From JAMLJG01 sp035327585 (GTDB lineage Bacteria; Verrucomicrobiota; Kiritimatiellia; CAIVKH01), in contig DAOLDD010000016.1 of the NCBI GenBank assembly GCA_035327585.1, positions 1 through 64,000 on the forward strand: DNA of 64,000 nucleotides. The letters run 5' to 3'. The notes under the pieces are model-generated. The model ran no database searches. It was not told the origin of the DNA and saw nothing but the letters and a program-made list of their open reading frames with translations. Shown in pieces: positions 61,601-64,000 of this stretch. The stretch's first letter is position 1. Every line of letters begins with the position of its first letter. The position numbers and the translations under genes were made by a program.

Positions 61601-64000
61601 CAGGCTCTCGCTGCCGAACCGGCTCGCGATCACGATGCGGCTCAGCCCCTCGGCCTCCGTCGTCGGCCAGCGCGGGAGATAGGTGCGCGCGGCGTACGGC
61701 CAGAGGATCTCATCCGTCAGCGCCGGGTCGTAGTACCAGACGACGACGATCCGCTGCTCGGCGGCCGCGCCGGGATGCAGGTTAACGGGGATCACCGGGC
61801 CGGGCAGCGCATCGCGGTTCACCACGATCTTGTCGCCCGACGTCGAGCGCAGGATGCCCATGTCGTAGACGGAGCGGGAGACGATGCCGTCCAGCAGCGC
61901 CGGGTGGTACACGTTCGGGTTGTACCGCGCGTTTTCAAACTTGATGAAACCAGTGCCGAGCTTGGCGAGGTCGAGCGACGCATCGCTGATCGCGCGGCCA
62001 ATCACCGCTGTCGCCGGCGCGGGCATCGCATCGTTCCATGCGCGCGTCTGCACCATGCGCACGCGCAGGTATTCCTGCGGGTCGCCGCGGCCGATCCGCT
62101 TGATTTCGCCGAAAACGAGCACGCTCCGGCCCGGCTGGTCCGCCGTGAACAGGCTGCCGCCACTGATCGCCGCGTCGTTCTCCGTGTACTTCATTTCCTT
62201 AAAGAAGAACGTGCCGTTCGGGTCCGGCGTGAGTTGCACCGGGGGCGTGCCCGCGATGTGCGGATAGTGCGGCTGATCCGGCGGAATCGCGTCGACCAGC
62301 ACCTGGATGGACGTTCCGTTGTCGCCGGTCCACTTCGCGCGGAACTGGCCGGGCACCACGGGATAGAGTTTCAAGGCGTTCGGGTCCCAGACGGCCATGT
62401 CCGCCTCGGCGACGTTCTGGTTCGCGCCCGCGACGCTCAGTTGCTTGATCTGGTCCGGCGGACGTAGAATCAACGCCGCGAGCGTCGGCGTAGCCGCGAG
62501 CAGCGCCTCGTTCGTCTGGAACATGTACTGGCCGATGCGCACCGTATCCAGGTAGATCTGATCGCCGTACGACCACAGCACGCGGGCGGGGCGCCGCAGG
62601 TTCGGAATCGTCAGGCCGCGATATTTCCGGCCATTCACGTCGGTGAAACTTTCCGTCCACAGCGCGACCGGGTTGCCCGCCTCCACGAGCGGCCCGCCAG
62701 TGAGCAGGCTGCCGTCATGGCTGTTGATGTCGCCGCTGGCGCTGAAGTAGAAACCGTCGCCGCTGATCCAGCCGCTCAACGCGAGCGTCGTGGGATCCGG
62801 CTCGACGTTCGCCGCCGCCGCGACACGGACGCTGGTATTCGGATTGAACCAATACACGCCCTCCAGGCTGCCGATTTCCTGGAGCGCCCCGCTGCCCTGC
62901 GCGAGTTGGTACACCCGCGGCAGTGAAGCGCGGGACGTGTCGTCCATGTTCACGCGGACGCCGTATTGGATCTGCCAGATGTACTGGATGCTGCCCCAGC
63001 CGTTCATCACGAAGGAGTCCACCTGCTGGCGCGGCGGCGGGGACTGGCCGACGATGAACTGGTTGGTGTGGACATCGAATTGCACGAACACGCTGCGCGC
63101 GCTGCCCTGGGCGCGGTAACCCATCGGCACGTAGCGGATGTCGAGGCCCGGCCGGCTGAAATCCAGCACCTGGCCGTCGATCTGCGCGATGATCTCCTGC
63201 CCCTTCTGGATCCACTGGATCTGCGTCGCCTCGGGGGTCGGGTTGCCCGACGCCGCCGAATTGAGCGGGCCCGCCCACGGATTGTTCTGGGCGTCGCGCT
63301 CCGGGCTCTCCGTCGCGCTGAAATCGTGCGTCACCAACAGCGCATAATCCTGGCGCCAGCGGATCTTGATTTCCGTGTTGCCGTTCAGGTCGAACGCGTA
63401 TTCCGTCGGATCGCCCGTCTGCGGCGTGTTGTTCACCGACAACCCGGTCGCCACGAAACGCTGGCGCGGCGGGTTCGGCATGTTCACGCCCGAATCCGCC
63501 GGGATGCTCGACGCGTCATACAGGAAGTTGCCCGCCGAGTCCTGATACACCTCGCCCGCCGCGGAGATTTCGACCCGCATGCCATCCGTCAGATGCGAAA
63601 TCAACACATTGCCCGCCGGCTGGATCTTCTCCTCGATGAGTCCGCCCTGGCTGTTCCGCACCCGAACCGTGAAGTTCGAGACGAAGAGCCCGCCCAGCTC
63701 CTCCGATTTCACCGTCAGCGTGCGCGGCCGTTTTTCAGAGAGGAAAACGTATTCCACGCCCTTCTCGTTGGACGCCGTGTCCGCCAGCGTCAACTCGCCG
63801 CGCCCGCCATTCGCGCCAAACACGGTCAGCTTGGCGTTCATGCGCGACGGGCCGTTGTTCCAAAGAATTTTCGCCGCGTTCGCATTCGTCGGCGGCGTCG
63901 TGAACGCCCCCTTGAAGGCGAAGGCCGAACCGCGGTCAAGGCCCGCGATGTCGAGAATGCGGATCGTGGTGGACTGGTCGGACGACGAGGAGGGATCCGA
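55607..64000 (-). CDS. giant secreted protein, incomplete at window edge; TcA-like C-terminus suspected
   Basis: The reading frame stays open to the last base, so the 5' end is missing. An ATG at 63839-63841 is internal, since the codons above it continue a natural sequence (RILDIAGLDRGSAFAFKGAF). The visible 2797 residues contain beta-rich N-terminal two-thirds and calcium-loop-like DINTDGFIDEDDG and DFDLDGLPD. A long helical stretch runs from about visible residue 2170 to 2520 (AEVAIAIGAWDALTGEIIRN, IEALRALSDRYRTVVAQGAR), then a C-terminal beta domain (ATKIRSVGVWF, TEWLLIIPGLTLNADP). I saw no cysteine. Family not recognised. Similarity in layout to Tc-toxin TcA is inference. Confidence 0.75.
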   Translation of the reverse strand, partial: SDPSSSSDQSTTIRILDIAGLDRGSAFAFKGAFTTPPTNANAAKILWNNGPSRMNAKLTVFGANGGRGELTLADTASNEKGVEYVFLSEKRPRTLTVKSEELGGLFVSNFTVRVRNSQGGLIEEKIQPAGNVLISHLTDGMRVEISAAGEVYQDSAGNFLYDASSIPADSGVNMPNPPRQRFVATGLSVNNTPQTGDPTEYAFDLNGNTEIKIRWRQDYALLVTHDFSATESPERDAQNNPWAGPLNSAASGNPTPEATQIQWIQKGQEIIAQIDGQVLDFSRPGLDIRYVPMGYRAQGSARSVFVQFDVHTNQFIVGQSPPPRQQVDSFVMNGWGSIQYIWQIQYGVRVNMDDTSRASLPRVYQLAQGSGALQEIGSLEGVYWFNPNTSVRVAAAANVEPDPTTLALSGWISGDGFYFSASGDINSHDGSLLTGGPLVEAGNPVALWTESFTDVNGRKYRGLTIPNLRRPARVLWSYGDQIYLDTVRIGQYMFQTNEALLAATPTLAALILRPPDQIKQLSVAGANQNVAEADMAVWDPNALKLYPVVPGQFRAKWTGDNGTSIQVLVDAIPPDQPHYPHIAGTPPVQLTPDPNGTFFFKEMKYTENDAAISGGSLFTADQPGRSVLVFGEIKRIGRGDPQEYLRVRMVQTRAWNDAMPAPATAVIGRAISDASLDLAKLGTGFIKFENARYNPNVYHPALLDGIVSRSVYDMGILRSTSGDKIVVNRDALPGPVIPVNLHPGAAAEQRIVVVWYYDPALTDEILWPYAARTYLPRWPTTEAEGLSRIVIASRFGSESLSAAGQDQLVAPAVTNVTPDGLGGLVTNIIPRATTYNPTRIQQPAVYVQNDPSQPGYNPNEEHGLMAPSLRFAQVSPRPPAAYALRHNDLNRYSSSSSSEAGQPADYTSHPFVLVQYFDTAVGEFRMRVYKVEKEDQNIPNYRFVNQTLVALGSNQTSIAASPLTLVQEPHVLMEAGEPVIPFYPLGVVIGASPSPETFGVNIKGQSTYWEDHKGSSWAVSGGSNAWFTFSIYYPMSPSFWWPPNTPGRVRYDEATGQKRAVFPNTGDSVSFMPSNVGPLKNLGLNSLVVESVENNAKPNKILYKSDWPKVAPVLKAGETLTFAGGEYRGDNPNTLVLDNNGNVQTVPTPGLPGVLAFAVGEVVFDALNPQGQTSLLTNSWTVRMGQVLDVRSQVLPIGSFPTPLLPASGRTRVSGGKYVFNDLPASLQKRFRYDPLAQSIDPVSGLTVSGRLEIEGMLNDKRISDSTLTAPPPAVYVLEPNIMTESDVEALFALAEDSETAWREAVLLLYEKTRNPEELQRSNGQLITGQYLVGLQQKVQRDPVTGLPRTTPIEPGSTVLVPLTDPKVPEAARQFGPGLALIPNAGFLDPFGVIPGSPAVPYPDVSWVTVAENNDPSMGGSPVTLHVIKVDRNERYRGAIKTILSDNVFDENVVLRHMGDFGANSGDLVFEWWYRPDDGSLNVPPPFIADRNSAGPWLLFPDMSGNQGRGFAEVLLKGNPNTPETLIADSWWFVRYRHKNDTTQDTDWYRPQQNGDDQVNFEWAGAGNNDPFNDFDLDGLPDYRAQLSMGWIKRVLDAVNPYEARIRDFEGDSPATMSSMLQQLGPRFEGPVALNPDKNVIENVGLIELYETILKRGADLSINLSTPVSTPAIANALQLASTRISDFYALLANEAYTDAKDPMIGIGSSSIEFGALAPVVFSFQNQMSSLIEEELSLLRGVDDFFARPVYNRLFWNFTKGEGEVAYALNYGITDINTDGFIDEDDGMILYPQGHGDAWGHYLTALRKQYELLRHPYFNWVSRSEFYNLMDIVIKVDFLDERKFAQIAASKARAGAEILSTTYRNHYVEDPAAQWQGYTDVNKDRAWGVQDWARRSAQGAYFDWVTANALLPSQHPNETLEGIQKVDRQENGDIKVVSANLNAIQQTLDDANRGMNPLRISSDAVPFDISPSMVDDLVFGRSYFEQIYDRAMIALNNARAVWDNANESQNRLRQIAMTEAEFRNDVFQEDLSYKNQLIEIFGRPYSGTVGPGKLFPAGYDGPDLALYMYVNTREISNKTVPGPTLSFASFNTNGVLTGGDLYTGYVNGSGGLSITTLGSDMRALYSPTFAPDTSVNTPVMARDGYYSVSYTDVSSPKVPLENFSQLMPVTAAGYTFQAPAAWDSRPAVGELQTIINEMIQQEAEVAIAIGAWDALTGEIIRNLRLANAQLQTTKEIKDRTDAFIRSKYVIGNLIKGINGVIEIIEDSKDVVTGSFEAAGKSFPKNLPTGGLAISPGDALAPAVGGLKLTEVAVVGGISVAQAVSRGLLLATEIAFDIAEAEVGIANENAERKQAQRELLKGIEDLMGDEPVLRIAIFKEIEALRALSDRYRTVVAQGARLIDERAAFNKRVAAMTQLNRYQDMAFRVHRNHALQTYNSMFDIAARYTYLAAKAYDYETNFDPSDAGSPSALFSDIVKARTIGYLPDGEPQIGEGGLAEVLARLRINHEALKGQLGFNNPQYETGKMSLRTEYFRILPSGETQPVGDSHFPGGGQDSDELWRQTLENARVENLWDIPEYRYLARPFASDIDANGNAAVEPGIVLRFGTTITAGQNAFGRPLSGGDHAYDPSVFATKIRSVGVWFSDYLSDDVLNDLPQAPRVYLFPVGSDVMSIPNASSPDKVRVWKVVDQQVPVPLPSVTANLDQSAYRPLLDSLNGRIGSPRRYPSFRAYHNAEAEVDYDELVFDSRLVGRSVWNTEWLLIIPGLTLNADPDEGLDRFIDQVTDIQLIFQTYGFPGY

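Overview
The window is a GC-rich (roughly 60-65 %) bacterial chromosome segment with dense, mostly minus-strand operons. Several traits together suggest a free-living member of the PVC superphylum (Verrucomicrobiota / Kiritimatiellota / Lentisphaerota-like): type II secretion pseudopilins, three GH57 proteins with a DUF4912 protein, a YlbF-like protein with a Cys-rich tail, and giant secreted proteins that end in a shared C-terminal module. No 16S rRNA is present, so this placement is inference.

Layout. 1-0.7 kb: MazF/PemK-type toxin and ribbon-helix-helix antitoxin. 0.8-7.6 kb: type II secretion genes in the order gspE-F-G-H-I-J-K (minus strand). 7.7-11.1 kb: membrane protein, C39-like peptidase, VOC protein and an exported rhodanese. 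11.2-13.5 kb: an RtcR-like sigma-54 activator with a CARF-like N-terminus, followed by a 2H-phosphoesterase. 13.6-20.1 kb: mevalonate pathway (HMG-CoA reductase, type 2 IPP isomerase, HMG-CoA synthase, mevalonate kinase, second GHMP kinase), interrupted by a rhodanese and a RAYT transposase flanked by its probable REP hairpins. 20.15-20.44 kb: tRNA-Ser(GGA) preceded by two tandem broken copies of its 5' part. 20.5-34.0 kb: alpha-glucan/glycogen cluster (GH57 branching enzyme, DUF4912, two more GH57 proteins, PLD-type enzyme, glgA, unknown gene, glgB) with a VapBC-like module inside. 34.2-40.7 kb: DUF5672 protein, flavoprotein, YlbF-like protein, a heme-copper oxidase subunit I homologue that has lost its CuB site, and priA. 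40.9-64.0 kb: one apparent four-gene minus-strand operon of very large secreted proteins (2797+ aa and open at the window edge, 885 aa, a PpiC-type lipoprotein, 3650 aa).

How the parts may fit. The giant proteins carry signal peptides and calcium-binding or beta-sandwich modules, so they should be exported. The first three are translationally coupled by short overlaps, and the PpiC lipoprotein could be their foldase. The largest partly visible protein has a long helical region and C-terminus that remind me of the TcA subunit of Tc toxins, which is the most intriguing system here but is only a hypothesis.

A second theme is the intergenic sequence. At least a dozen unrelated families of imperfect inverted repeats fill almost every gap. 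In the pseudopilin genes such repeats have become the coding sequence of the pre-cleavage leaders. Two hairpin copies supply the stop codons of the genes upstream of them.
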